Shown here piece by piece: positions 25,914-34,767 of a stretch of 64,000 nt of DNA. Numbering within the stretch: the first letter of the stretch is position 1; each line of letters begins with the position of its first letter. The DNA is taken from positions 62,001 through 126,000 of the forward strand of contig JAJCZM010000058.1 in NCBI GenBank assembly GCA_029262375.1, read 5' to 3'. The position numbers and the translations under genes were made by a program. This stretch comes from Deltaproteobacteria bacterium (GTDB lineage: Bacteria; Desulfobacterota; Binatia; UBA1149; SPBQ01). The notes beneath the pieces are model-generated. The model was not told where the DNA came from. It saw only the letters and a program-made list of their open reading frames with translations, and ran no database searches.

Positions 25914-26648
25914 CTAGCGCCAGATGATGTCGAAGTTCCCGTCGAAGATCAGGCGCAAACAGACGTAGAAGCCGATGGCAGGGAAAATCAGCCAGATCCC
26001 GTTGCTTCCTCCTACGACCGCCAGGACCGCTCGGAGCGGATGCAAGTGATGCCGGCGGTTGAAGATGTACGTAAAGAAATACAGGCAAGTGCAGTAAAAT
26101 TTTTGATAAAAGATCAGCAGCCCGAGCAAGCCCACGACCAGTGGCGAGAACAGCGGCACGGTCATCGCAACGTAGAACAGCAAACTCGGAACGATCGTGG
26201 AAAAGCCATTGCCGACATCGATGGCGAACCCGAAGGACTTCCGGTCGGCGTACGAGGGGTCGTAGCGCGCGTACTCGGACCACACCCGCGCCCAAAGCCG
26301 CGTGCCGAGCAGCTCTCCGATGGTCACACGACTGGTGTAGAGACTACCGCGCGGCCTACCACTACTCTCGCGCGGACCGTGCACCCACTGCTCGATGTCG
26401 TCGATCCGAAAGTACAGCGACATCTCCCAGGTACAGATCAGAATGTTGATGGCGAGAAAGATGGCCAGCGCGATGTGCCAACCATTCACGACGCCGTGCA
26501 TGTAGTAGTGCGCGGTCGTGGATCCCCCCACCCAGAGCCACATCCACGCGACGAGCCAGACCCAAACAGGCGCGCGAAGACCGCCGGATCGCGTTGACGA
26601 CTCGGCATCGGAAGTTGCGTTCAAGTTCGTTTCACTGATTTCCGCCAT
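25914..26648 (-). CDS. Polytopic membrane protein of unknown function
   Basis: The 244-residue protein has about five hydrophobic segments (starting near residues 26, 58, 150, 170 and 210). A Trp/His-rich region (WMWLWVGGSTTAHYYMHG) and YIFNRRHHLHP may be a metal- or haem-coordinating patch. I do not recognise the family. ATG 26648 has GAGGG upstream. It overlaps the TMEM64 gene end by 17 bp and sits in a three-gene operon with a HugZ-like protein. Confidence 0.7.
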   Translation of the reverse strand: MAEISETNLNATSDAESSTRSGGLRAPVWVWLVAWMWLWVGGSTTAHYYMHGVVNGWHIALAIFLAINILICTWEMSLYFRIDDIEQWVHGPRESSGRPRGSLYTSRVTIGELLGTRLWARVWSEYARYDPSYADRKSFGFAIDVGNGFSTIVPSLLFYVAMTVPLFSPLVVGLLGLLIFYQKFYCTCLYFFTYIFNRRHHLHPLRAVLAVVGGSNGIWLIFPAIGFYVCLRLIFDGNFDIIWR

Positions 26649-27321
26649 CTATTCCCTCGTTCCCCGCCGCTGCGAAGATTCGGCGCCGAGTTCCGGTATG
26701 TAGCAGAGGCACTACGATCATCACCAGGAGTAGCGCAGTGGCGATGTAGAACTGGTTCGATCCAACGTCTGCAATCGATGTCCCGAAGTATGAGTATCCA
26801 AACGCGCGAACCGGCGCGCCGACGGCGAGCGCGGCGAAGTATCGATCCAGCGACATCGACGACAGACCAGCAGCGATGTGTGTTGGCGTCATCGGCCCGA
26901 GCGGATGCGCCGTAACCGCCGCAACTCCGACGCTGCCAACTGCGTTCGCCCGGCTGGTCTGCAACGCGCGACGGCTAGGTTCGCCTCCGCCAGACGCTCG
27001 CCTGCGCACTATGCCGCGTGCAATCGCAAAGCTGAGTGCGCCCGAGAGCAGTACACCAACGGTTCCGAGCAACGTCCCCACCGCCACGCCGAAGACGAGC
27101 CCACCCGCCGTCAGTATCAACATCGACGGCAATATGACGAAGGCGCGCAGAGCGACCAGCATCACGAAAATGAGCGGCCCGTACCAACCCAGATCCGAAA
27201 CCCACGCACGCAGTGATTCGGGTGAAAGTTCGAGCCCCAATTGCCCGCGCAAATAGGTACCGGCGAACAGGAGCACCACAACGGTCGCGAGGATAGCGAG
27301 CCGCCGACGCGTCCTGCTCAC
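26632..27321 (-). CDS. TVP38/TMEM64-family (DedA-like/VTT) membrane protein
   Basis: The 229-residue protein has the VTT-domain pattern: LILTAGGLVFGVAVGTLLGTVG with Gly-rich re-entrant segments, VTAHPLGPMTPTHIAAGLSSM, then an A-rich transmembrane tail. Relatives in the DedA/TMEM64 group act on lipid or ion transport across the inner membrane. GTG 27321 overlaps the stop of the upstream HugZ-like gene (GTGA) and its own end overlaps the next gene. Substrate is unknown. Confidence 0.82.
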   Translation of the reverse strand: MSRTRRRLAILATVVVLLFAGTYLRGQLGLELSPESLRAWVSDLGWYGPLIFVMLVALRAFVILPSMLILTAGGLVFGVAVGTLLGTVGVLLSGALSFAIARGIVRRRASGGGEPSRRALQTSRANAVGSVGVAAVTAHPLGPMTPTHIAAGLSSMSLDRYFAALAVGAPVRAFGYSYFGTSIADVGSNQFYIATALLLVMIVVPLLHTGTRRRIFAAAGNEGIDGGNQ

Positions 27322-28121
27322 ACAAGCGTCTCACGCGCACGCTTGACCATGGCCACCAACTGTCCGCGCGCCTCGTCGGGCGTCGCGATCTCCGCGTCAA
27401 ACGCAAGGCGCACGGGACGCGGTCCGGCGCCGGTCTGCGCCGACATCTCGAATCCATATCGATCCACCGAAGTCATGGTCGCGGCGGTCGTATCGGTAGC
27501 CTTCGAAAATGCCCGGCAATAGGAGACCAGCGCGTCCGCATGATCGGCATTCATGTGACTGAGGATCCCCGCCGCATGTGCTGCGATCGGATCGGGTCGG
27601 CCGCTGCGCCAATCCTCAATCTCCAGCCACGACATGCGTCCATAGCCGCCGATGTAGCGCGCCGACTCGACGTCGATGCGCCAGAACCCGAAATCGGAAT
27701 ACTCGATGTAGTACTGCGCGTTCGGGTGCGTCTCGAGATAGGCGTTCTTGGCGGCCTCGCGCTCGCCGGAATCTTCGAGCAATCTTGCCGAACCGATCAG
27801 CGTCACGCGTGCGTTCGCCAGCGGATCGTCCTCGCCGCCTTCCGCGATGAGAAGCGATGCGCGCGAATCGGCGCGGAGATTCTTCGTATGCTCGGCGAGT
27901 TCGCTAATGAAGAACACGGGGTCCGCCCCCTCCATTGCGTAGGTCACGAACGAGCCGTAGGGAAAGCCGGCCGGCTCCTTCGCAACGCTGCATAAAGTGC
28001 CGGTCTTCACCGCCCCGGCGAGGGTCCGCGCACGCTCCCCGTGTGAGGGGGTCGGAACAGCAGAATCGTACAAAAGCTCTTCAGTGGGCGCGCTAGGGCG
28101 CGAGTGCGCATCGTTCGACAA
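27318..28121 (-). CDS. Pyridoxamine 5'-phosphate oxidase-like / HugZ-type FMN- or haem-binding protein
   Basis: The product is 267 residues. The N-terminal split-barrel (GTLCSVAKEPAGFPYGSFVTYAMEG...FFISELAEHTKNL) is of the PNPOx/HugZ type, and the C-terminal DUF2470-like domain (ILSHMNADHADALVSYC) is often found in haem-degrading HugZ proteins. TTG 28121 is preferred because AGGAG lies 9 bp before it; the longer start at 28181 would have no RBS. It is the first gene of the operon with TMEM64 and an unknown membrane protein. It may degrade or bind haem or reduce a flavin substrate. Confidence 0.75.
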   Translation of the reverse strand: MSNDAHSRPSAPTEELLYDSAVPTPSHGERARTLAGAVKTGTLCSVAKEPAGFPYGSFVTYAMEGADPVFFISELAEHTKNLRADSRASLLIAEGGEDDPLANARVTLIGSARLLEDSGEREAAKNAYLETHPNAQYYIEYSDFGFWRIDVESARYIGGYGRMSWLEIEDWRSGRPDPIAAHAAGILSHMNADHADALVSYCRAFSKATDTTAATMTSVDRYGFEMSAQTGAGPRPVRLAFDAEIATPDEARGQLVAMVKRARETLV

Positions 28122-28168
28122 CGTTCTTATCTCCTTCGACGAGAGCACGCAGACAATCATGCGCGAGC

Positions 28169-28201
28169 GCCTAAGTCGCATCGGCAGGCTGCGACTTAGG
28201 C
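28169..28201. promoter_or_regulatory. 12-bp perfect inverted repeat in a divergent promoter region
   Basis: GCCTAAGTCGCA and TGCGACTTAGGC are exact inverted repeats with a 9-bp spacer, at 28169-28180 and 28190-28201. The site lies between the divergent HugZ-like gene (start 28121) and the serine hydrolase gene (start 28331). Two transcripts start from this region, so an operator is more likely than a terminator. No regulator gene is adjacent. Confidence 0.6.
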
Positions 28202-28243
28202 TCTAAAAGTTTGACGCGCTCCGTCGTAACAGGACACACTGAC

Positions 28244-28324
28244 GATTCAGGCGCGACGCGTGGCTTGTCGGATTCGGGCACTACGTGCCCTCCGTCGGAA
28301 TCGGGCGCGACGCGCCCTTTGGGG
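28244..28324. repeat. Three 27-bp hairpin repeats upstream of the serine hydrolase
   Basis: Units at 28244-28270, 28271-28297 and 28298-28324 share GATTCGGGC-N-C-NAC-G-N-GCCC. Unit 2 folds as GGGCAC-TAC-GTGCCC and unit 3 as GGGCGC-GAC-GCGCCC, an A-T to G-C compensatory change. The last G-run overlaps the Shine-Dalgarno of the hydrolase. In the upstream reading frame they encode three 9-residue repeats, so they could be an N-terminal extension instead. Confidence 0.75.
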
Positions 28325-28330
28325 GACTGC

Positions 28331-29620
28331 ATGATTCAAGGGACGATAGATCCGAACTTCTGGTACGTGGCGCGCGCGCTCCAGAGACAGGTCTTCGGCG
28401 GCGGCGGCGGCGCCGCAGTCTGCGTGTACCACGAAGGCAAGAAAGTCGTCGACATCTGGTCCGGCGATCGCGACGACCGCGGCAATCCCTGGACCGAGGA
28501 CACGATGGCGCTGTCGTTCTCGACATCAAAGGGCATCGTCTCGACCCTCGCACACATTCTCGCCGATCGCGGCGAGATCGACTTCGACGAACCGATCGCG
28601 ACCTACTGGCCCCGCTTCGCGCAGGCGGGCAAGGAAGCGATCACGGTTCGGGACGCGATGACGCACTCGGCCGGCCTCGCGCGCATTCGTGCGCTCGTGC
28701 TCTCCGGCCGCGAGATGCTCGACTGGGAAGGAATGCTGGAAGCGGTCGAGACCGCATCACCGGATCCGCATCTGCTCGGTCGCCCCGCCTATCACGGTCT
28801 TACCTACGGATGGCTCATCGGCGGCCTCATCCACCATGTGTCCGGCAAGTCTCTCCCCGAACTCATTCATGATGAATTGACCGAGCCTCTCGATCTCGAC
28901 GGACTCTACATCGGGATCGGCTCAGACCTCGACGCAAAAGCACGCGCCGCAACTCTGGCGAAGCCCAGCGACCGCATGGTCGGGATGAAAACGCTGCTCG
29001 ATACGGGCGAGCTGCTCGAACGCCTGGGGCCCATTGGAGCTGCGCTGCGCAGCCTGCCCGTGAACCTCATGCTCATTCGCGACGTACTCGTACCCGAGCA
29101 CGACCCGGACGTTTTCTGGCATCACGACGCCATGGACACACCGATGCCGGCGGCCAACGGACTCTTCACCGCGCGTTCGCTCGCAAGGCTGTATGCAATG
29201 ATCGCGGAAGGCGGCGGACTCGACGGCAAGCGCATTCTGTCGAACACGGCAGTGCATCGCCTGTCGCAGATTCAAACGAAAGAGCGTGACCGAGTGCTGG
29301 TCTTCCCAATGCACTGGCGACTCGGCTATCACAGCGCGTTCACCTCTCGCGGACGCGTCGACAGCGGATTCGGACATTTCGGCTACGGCGGCTCGGGCGC
29401 ATGGGCCGACCCCGAACGTCGCGTCTCGGTGGCGATGATCAACAACCAAATGGGCGGCGGGCCGTTCGGCGACTATCGCATTGCGGAAGTCGGCAACGCA
29501 GCGCTTCGCGGCGCTCGAATCGCCAATGGGCTCGGCGAGTCCATGACCGAACGAGTTTGGCAGACGGCGCTAAGCGCGAACCCCCTGCTGAAAGTCGCCA
29601 CTTCCGGTCTCAACAACTGA
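28331..29620 (+). CDS. Serine hydrolase of the beta-lactamase/EstB (family VIII) type
   Basis: The product is 429 residues from ATG 28331 (GGGGGA upstream). The active-site SxxK is in SFSTSKGIV (about residue 66). The Tyr-containing YHGLTYGW segment and the HFGYGGSG segment match the second and third motifs of class C beta-lactamase-like esterases. Such enzymes hydrolyse small esters or lactones; a true beta-lactamase is less likely without a signal peptide. Its 3' end overlaps the convergent WS/DGAT gene by 51 bp. A start at 28211 would add a 40-residue repetitive extension. Confidence 0.83.
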   Translation: MIQGTIDPNFWYVARALQRQVFGGGGGAAVCVYHEGKKVVDIWSGDRDDRGNPWTEDTMALSFSTSKGIVSTLAHILADRGEIDFDEPIATYWPRFAQAGKEAITVRDAMTHSAGLARIRALVLSGREMLDWEGMLEAVETASPDPHLLGRPAYHGLTYGWLIGGLIHHVSGKSLPELIHDELTEPLDLDGLYIGIGSDLDAKARAATLAKPSDRMVGMKTLLDTGELLERLGPIGAALRSLPVNLMLIRDVLVPEHDPDVFWHHDAMDTPMPAANGLFTARSLARLYAMIAEGGGLDGKRILSNTAVHRLSQIQTKERDRVLVFPMHWRLGYHSAFTSRGRVDSGFGHFGYGGSGAWADPERRVSVAMINNQMGGGPFGDYRIAEVGNAALRGARIANGLGESMTERVWQTALSANPLLKVATSGLNN

Positions 29621-31051
29621 CGGCGACTCGAGCACAGTGGCTCTGACCGCCGCCGAGTGCAGTTCGTCGAACGAGTCCTGGATGCATTCGGCGTAGAACC
29701 CCGGGTCGCTCATCTGTTGGCGGCAGGCCGTGAACGCGATCGAAATCTTTCCATCACAGCTGAACACGGGGTGAATCAGCCCCATGCCGTCCATGATCGG
29801 CCCCAGACCGTGCAGCGCGACCATGCGCGCGCCGGTGAAGTACAGAGGAATCTGTGGCCCCGGCACGTTCGTAACGATGCAGTTGAAAACAGGACTCACA
29901 CGGTTGGCGAGACCCAGGCGGGTATACAAGCGCGCTGCAAGCCCGGCCAGCATTCCGGGCATGAATTGCGTGACGTCGGTCATCGTCCGCGCTCCGACCG
30001 CTTCCGCGGTCGCTTTGGAGTTCTGAGTTCCTTTGCGCATCTTTCGCAGGCGTTCCAGGGAATCTTCGGTATCGCTGTACAGCGTGACACCCATGCCTGA
30101 GATCTGATTCCCGGCGGCGCCCTTTTGCTCAGCGCTACGCACCGAGATCGGCGCGAACGCCACCAGTGATTCCTTCGGCAGCTCGCGGTGGTGTTGCAGA
30201 TACTTGCGAAGTGCACCGCCGCATATCGTCAACACGACATCGTTGACGGTCGAGCCCGGGATCGCCTTCCTGATCGTACGGAAATCGTCGAGCCTGAAGG
30301 TCTTCCCCTCTACCACACGGTGACTCGAAACAGGCCCGTTGAAACGGGTGCGCGGCACGGTATCGCTCACTTCCAAATCCGCGGAGGGCGTACGATTCAT
30401 CACACGCGCAACCGACGGCGCCGTGCGCCCCAGAACGCGCAAGATACGAAACGGCTGTTTGATATTGTTGACGGTCGTACGGATGCCGAGTTCCATGAGC
30501 GTCGGGTTCGGCTCGCCGCGCCATCTTTCTTCGGGAGGTGGCGGCTCCGCCTCGGGTGTGAGGTCGTGAATCGCCGTCGCAAGTTCGGCGCCGGAAACGC
30601 CGTCGATCGCCGCATGATGAATCTTTGTCAGAACCGCAAAACTGCCTTTCGGAACCCCCTCGACGTTGTCGAGCCCCTCGATCACGTACATCTCCCAGAG
30701 AGGCTTCGTCAGATCGAGCGGGCGCGCATGAATGCGCGCAACCTGAATACACAGTTGTCGCCAATCGCCGGGATGCGGCAACGCGATGTGACGCACGTGA
30801 AACTCGATGTCGAACTCAGGGTCTTCGATCCAATACGGATGGTCGAGATCGAGCGGAACGAAGACGAGCTTTTGACGAAAGCAGCGAGCCAGATGCAAAC
30901 GCCTCTCGACATTCGCGAGGATGCCGGTGAACGTTACGGCACCACCAGGCGCGGTCGACTGATCGTAGATCGCGAACGATCCGATATGCGTGGGCGCATT
31001 CTTGGTCTCGAAGTAGAGAAATGACGCGTCCAGTCCGCTTAGCTGTTCCAT
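29570..31051 (-). CDS. Wax ester synthase/diacylglycerol acyltransferase (WS/DGAT)
   Basis: The product is 493 residues from ATG 31051 with GGAGG upstream. The catalytic HHxxxDG is KIHHAAIDG, and the N-terminus (MEQLSGLDASFLYFETKNAPTH, with the usual Leu-Asp-x-Ser/x start) matches the family. The C-terminal domain has NVPGPQIPLYFTGAR. It transfers acyl groups from acyl-CoA to alcohols or diacylglycerol, making storage or cell-envelope neutral lipid at the membrane. Its presence fits the many acyl-CoA enzymes in the window. Confidence 0.9.
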   Translation of the reverse strand: MEQLSGLDASFLYFETKNAPTHIGSFAIYDQSTAPGGAVTFTGILANVERRLHLARCFRQKLVFVPLDLDHPYWIEDPEFDIEFHVRHIALPHPGDWRQLCIQVARIHARPLDLTKPLWEMYVIEGLDNVEGVPKGSFAVLTKIHHAAIDGVSGAELATAIHDLTPEAEPPPPEERWRGEPNPTLMELGIRTTVNNIKQPFRILRVLGRTAPSVARVMNRTPSADLEVSDTVPRTRFNGPVSSHRVVEGKTFRLDDFRTIRKAIPGSTVNDVVLTICGGALRKYLQHHRELPKESLVAFAPISVRSAEQKGAAGNQISGMGVTLYSDTEDSLERLRKMRKGTQNSKATAEAVGARTMTDVTQFMPGMLAGLAARLYTRLGLANRVSPVFNCIVTNVPGPQIPLYFTGARMVALHGLGPIMDGMGLIHPVFSCDGKISIAFTACRQQMSDPGFYAECIQDSFDELHSAAVRATVLESPSVVETGSGDFQQGVRA

Positions 31052-31137
31052 GGGATCCTCCCGCCCGATTGCTGACCGGACATCGCGTCGGCACATGTAA
31101 CACCGAACGAGAGGTGTCGAAACCCTGGGCTATGGAC

Positions 31138-32490
31138 CTAGATGCCGGTGCGTCGTCGAAGCTCACGCTCGACAAGCCAGATTCGGTCTTGACCCCAGGT
31201 ATAGAAATCGCCCTCACCGCTTTGGCCGACGATGCGAAAGCTCGGCACTCCCCACAGGCCGAAATCCAGCATCGCTTGGCGATTGTTCTCGAGTTCGGCG
31301 TTCCATTCGACGCTGCCGAGATGACGGCGCGCCTCGCTCCATGACAATCCCGCCCGCGTCACGACCTTACGTAGTCCCGCGTTCGTGGCGGTGTTTACCC
31401 CTTGCGAAAACGCCGCCCGCGCGAACGACAGCAGGTACTCGCACGCCCTGCCTTGTTCACGAGCGTACGGATACAGCGAGAAGGCCCGCTCGACCGGTTC
31501 CCCCACCGGGTCGCAGATGCGACCGAAGGCTACGGCGGCATCTTCGGCCTCGCGCTTGGTATCTTGGAGAATGTACAGCCGTTTCTCTCTCGGTACCGGA
31601 AGCCCTCGCATCACCATGGGCAGGACCGGGCGTACGACGAGTTCGACGGGAAAACGCGACGCGAGGTCGTACACTCTCTCCATCGCGATGTAGCTGTAGG
31701 GGCTGCGCAACGAGACGTAGAATTCGAGTTGAACTCGATCGGCTTTCGTCTGATTCGATCGAGCATCCGGAAACTGCGGCCGCGGTGCGATGAACGTCGC
31801 CGATGCGGTCGTGGGATTCCCGTCCGTCGCATGCAGAGCGCCGAGCTCCTGCAAACGGTTCTCGAGATGCGTCAGCCGGTCGACTCCCCAATACCATTCA
31901 CCGCCATAGTAAAACATGCCGCCCAGGTAATGGCCGAGTTTCGCACGCAGCCGCGTTCCTTCCTCGAGAAGCGCCCAGGCAGGCTCGATATCGTACGAGG
32001 CAAGTCCACCGGCGGCGCGATCCACCTCTTCCGCGTTGCCCCGCCACATCGCGCGACTGATCGCGGCGGCGGTATCGACGAACACGTCGTTGCGAATCGC
32101 TCCCGCGAGCAGGCGCAATGTGAGTTCTTCGAAGGCAGGCTCCGGTTGTATCCAATCGCCATCGAACTCGAGTCCGTACGCGTCGGCGATATCACTCGCG
32201 TCTTTGCGCGAGAATGCGACAAGACGAGGCCGGTCAGGTGCGGCATCTTCCGGCGGTGGCGCGACCAAGTGAGGTTTCAGCTCGATATCGTAGCGAGCAA
32301 CGAGCTTCGCGAGCACCTGCGCGGCGAGGTGGCTGTACGGATCATCGATTTGATGAAAGTAGTCGACGCGGTGCGCAGCACCGAGACGGCGTCGCCGCTT
32401 TTCGGCCACCGCGCGACGTAGTTTGCGCGTGCGAGGACTGGTAATCGTGCTCGATATGTAGGGTGACAGAAGTCGAGCGAGGGTACTCAT
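31138..32490 (-). CDS. Tandem DsbA-fold protein (HCCA isomerase/kappa GST-like)
   Basis: The product is 450 residues from ATG 32490. Two thioredoxin-like DsbA domains occur in tandem: residues about 45-230 (VDYFHQIDDPYSHLA) and about 250-440 (LEFYVSLRSPYSYIAME). The second keeps the SPYSY start of 2-hydroxychromene-2-carboxylate isomerase and kappa GSTs; the first has DDPYS. There is no CxxC, so it is not a disulfide oxidoreductase. It probably uses glutathione for isomerisation or conjugation, and lies next to two GST-like genes on the same strand. Confidence 0.8.
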   Translation of the reverse strand: MSTLARLLSPYISSTITSPRTRKLRRAVAEKRRRRLGAAHRVDYFHQIDDPYSHLAAQVLAKLVARYDIELKPHLVAPPPEDAAPDRPRLVAFSRKDASDIADAYGLEFDGDWIQPEPAFEELTLRLLAGAIRNDVFVDTAAAISRAMWRGNAEEVDRAAGGLASYDIEPAWALLEEGTRLRAKLGHYLGGMFYYGGEWYWGVDRLTHLENRLQELGALHATDGNPTTASATFIAPRPQFPDARSNQTKADRVQLEFYVSLRSPYSYIAMERVYDLASRFPVELVVRPVLPMVMRGLPVPREKRLYILQDTKREAEDAAVAFGRICDPVGEPVERAFSLYPYAREQGRACEYLLSFARAAFSQGVNTATNAGLRKVVTRAGLSWSEARRHLGSVEWNAELENNRQAMLDFGLWGVPSFRIVGQSGEGDFYTWGQDRIWLVERELRRRTGI

Positions 32491-32513
32491 GATCTGGGCT
32501 CCGCGGCTCGCTC

Positions 32514-33512
32514 TCAACCACCGAGATAACGAAGACAGCCGACTGCTTCGAGAATCGGATCGAGCATCGATTTATCGACAACGGCGCCGTAGCGTGCGCG
32601 CAGCGCGGCTAGAGAACGCGCGTGATACTTCTGCGGCTTCTGCGTCCACTCGCCCGAACGAATCGCAACAGAATACTCTTCTTCACCGCCGGCCAATGCG
32701 GTCGCGTTGGCATCGCTCCACGGAAGGAACAGGCCGCCGACATGGTCGGTCAAGATCGGCAATAGAGTCGCTTCGAGTGCCGACCATGCTTCGAACTCAC
32801 CTTCACTGCTCGGCGTAAGCATGCGCGCGATCCATGGTACGACATGCGACGTACTGCTTTCGATGAGCGCCTTACAAGTCGGATCGGTCCATGCGTTATA
32901 AACCTGGCCCCACAGCCCGAAATCACCGAACGCAGGTTGCGCTCCGAACAAGTAGCTACGCGATGCCAGGTGCGCGTCCAGTTGGGCGAGGAATTCGGCG
33001 AACGTCGACTCTATCTGTGGTGCGGTCTTCTCGCTCGAACCAACGAACCATACTCGATCGATCATGCGTGCTTTGATCTGAGCAGACATCTCGTCGTACT
33101 GCGCGTCTTCCTGGCCCGGCAGCATGGTTCGCGCGAGGCGGCCGGCGGCCGAATCCTGATCTGCAGGGCGCGCCCAGCGGTAATGGAACATCCATTTATT
33201 GCCCCACTCGTCGCCGAATTCCTCAACGAGTGCCGAGATGAATGCGAGAGCCGGATCGCTCGGATGAATCGACGGCTGCGGGAAGCGCGCCTCCATCTTC
33301 TCGATGATCGGCGTGGAGTCCTGCAGACCGTCGCCCTCCGGTGTCGCTACCGCAGGGATGAGAGGAAGCTTCGCGTACTTGCCGAACTCCTCCATCTTGT
33401 CCGCACTGCGGATGATCCATTCGTGCGGAATGTTCTTGTATCGGAAGTAGGAGCGCACTTTCACCGAGAACGGCGATAACTCGGCCCCGTAGATTCGAAA
33501 CACATCTGACAT
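32514..33512 (-). CDS. Glutathione S-transferase-like protein (paralogue 1)
   Basis: The 332-residue protein has an N-terminal thioredoxin-fold GST domain (AELSPFSVKVRSYFRYKNIPH; conserved LPLIPAV cis-Pro loop and DSTPII at the gamma-glutamyl contact). The long C-terminal helical domain carries FGAQPAFGDFGLWGQV. It is longer than canonical GSTs (about 200-230), with extra segments at both ends of the C-terminal domain. It shares layout with the gene at 33721 and lies 24 bp upstream of the DsbA-fold gene. Confidence 0.78.
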   Translation of the reverse strand: MSDVFRIYGAELSPFSVKVRSYFRYKNIPHEWIIRSADKMEEFGKYAKLPLIPAVATPEGDGLQDSTPIIEKMEARFPQPSIHPSDPALAFISALVEEFGDEWGNKWMFHYRWARPADQDSAAGRLARTMLPGQEDAQYDEMSAQIKARMIDRVWFVGSSEKTAPQIESTFAEFLAQLDAHLASRSYLFGAQPAFGDFGLWGQVYNAWTDPTCKALIESSTSHVVPWIARMLTPSSEGEFEAWSALEATLLPILTDHVGGLFLPWSDANATALAGGEEEYSVAIRSGEWTQKPQKYHARSLAALRARYGAVVDKSMLDPILEAVGCLRYLGG

Positions 33513-33720
33513 CGATCAACCTCGCCCAATCCGTCGGGCTCTGTACAACGTGAGAACTAGCTGGCGAGCAGCGAATAGCTAGCGAATTACTTGCGAATAT
33601 CTACGGAATCGCGCGACGAGACCAGCCGGACCTCATGACGACGAAACGTCTTGCCCTACTTGGTACTGAACATAGCTGGTTGGAGACTCGAATCCGCTGC
33701 GGGGCAGTCCAGAGCGACGG

Positions 33721-34767
33721 CTAGTCCGAGAACAGCGCCATGCAGCCGGTATCGGCAAGTGCCTCATCGACGAACTCCCGCGCGCGCGGATCGAGGGCGG
33801 CGTACCCCTGGCGCAGCGCGACCAGACAACGCCCCTGATAGGGGAACGAACGTTGCTCCCAACGGCGACCGTCAATCTTGCATTCCACCCGATCGGTACC
33901 CGAGTCCAAAGCGCGCGCGTTTGCGAGCAGGAACGGGACGTACACACGACCAATCTCGCGAAAGAGCGCGCGAACGGTGTCGGGCAGCGCCTGCACGGCG
34001 TCCCAACCGTCGTCGGGCTCGACGCCCGAGAGATCGTCCATCAGATCGACCCAGGCCGAGACGCGCGGCGCGACTTCAAGCGCGAGCGCGGCGGGCGTCG
34101 GGTCGAACCCGGTGAGCTGCGTGAGTTGGCCGTACACAGCGAAATCGGAAACGGCCGGTCGTTCGCCGAAAATGAAACGGGACTCGGTCAGCCGCGCATC
34201 CAACAGTTCGAGCAGGCGACGATAGCTGTCCTCGATGACGGGGCGCGTGACGTCGCTGGATCCAACGACCCAAAGCCGTTCGATCTGACGTTCGCCGAAC
34301 GCTTTTCCCGCTGCCACGAGACGGTCGTCGGACTGATCGGTCGAGAACCAGCGGGGCAACATGGACTGCGCTTTTGCGATATCGGGCGCGTAGGCCCAAC
34401 GGTAATGGAACATCGCCTTCGTCAGCCACTCGTCGGCGTAGTCCTCCAGGAGTGCGTCGAGAAACGCCATTGCGGGCGAATCGGGTACGACACCGCGAGA
34501 CGTGAACATCGCTTCGAACTCGCGAATGAGCGGCGTCGTGTCGATCTTCGCGACGTCGCCCCCCTTGCCGTCGGGCATGATGACAGTGGGAAGCAACGCC
34601 ACCTTCGGCGCGGGCAAGCCGATCGATTCGCGATGCCCCTGATTCACCCACACGTGCGGGATGCGCCGGTAGCGCAGCACGCCGCGCAGCTTGCGGCTGT
34701 AAGGCGAACCGATCGCGCCGATGACTTTGATGTCGTCGATTCTCATTGGATCAACACGATCGTTCAC
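33721..34767 (-). CDS. Glutathione S-transferase-like protein (paralogue 2)
   Basis: The 348-residue homologue of the 32514 gene shows the same sequence of features: GAIGSPYSRKLRGVLRYRRIPH, LPTVI, DTTPLI, then FGERPAVSDFAVYGQL. Both share the MFHYRWA element. GTG 34767 follows the TGA of the kinase gene with no gap; ATG 34746 is an alternative. Position suggests co-expression with the APH-family kinase. The substrate is unknown and overall divergence from its paralogue is large. Confidence 0.78.
   Translation of the reverse strand: MNDRVDPMRIDDIKVIGAIGSPYSRKLRGVLRYRRIPHVWVNQGHRESIGLPAPKVALLPTVIMPDGKGGDVAKIDTTPLIREFEAMFTSRGVVPDSPAMAFLDALLEDYADEWLTKAMFHYRWAYAPDIAKAQSMLPRWFSTDQSDDRLVAAGKAFGERQIERLWVVGSSDVTRPVIEDSYRRLLELLDARLTESRFIFGERPAVSDFAVYGQLTQLTGFDPTPAALALEVAPRVSAWVDLMDDLSGVEPDDGWDAVQALPDTVRALFREIGRVYVPFLLANARALDSGTDRVECKIDGRRWEQRSFPYQGRCLVALRQGYAALDPRAREFVDEALADTGCMALFSD

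Noticed and set aside
25792..26295. N-terminal extension of thiolase to 552 residues
   Set aside because: The extra frame overlaps the unknown membrane protein gene and has no thiolase similarity; ATG 25791 has AGGAG and the usual family start.
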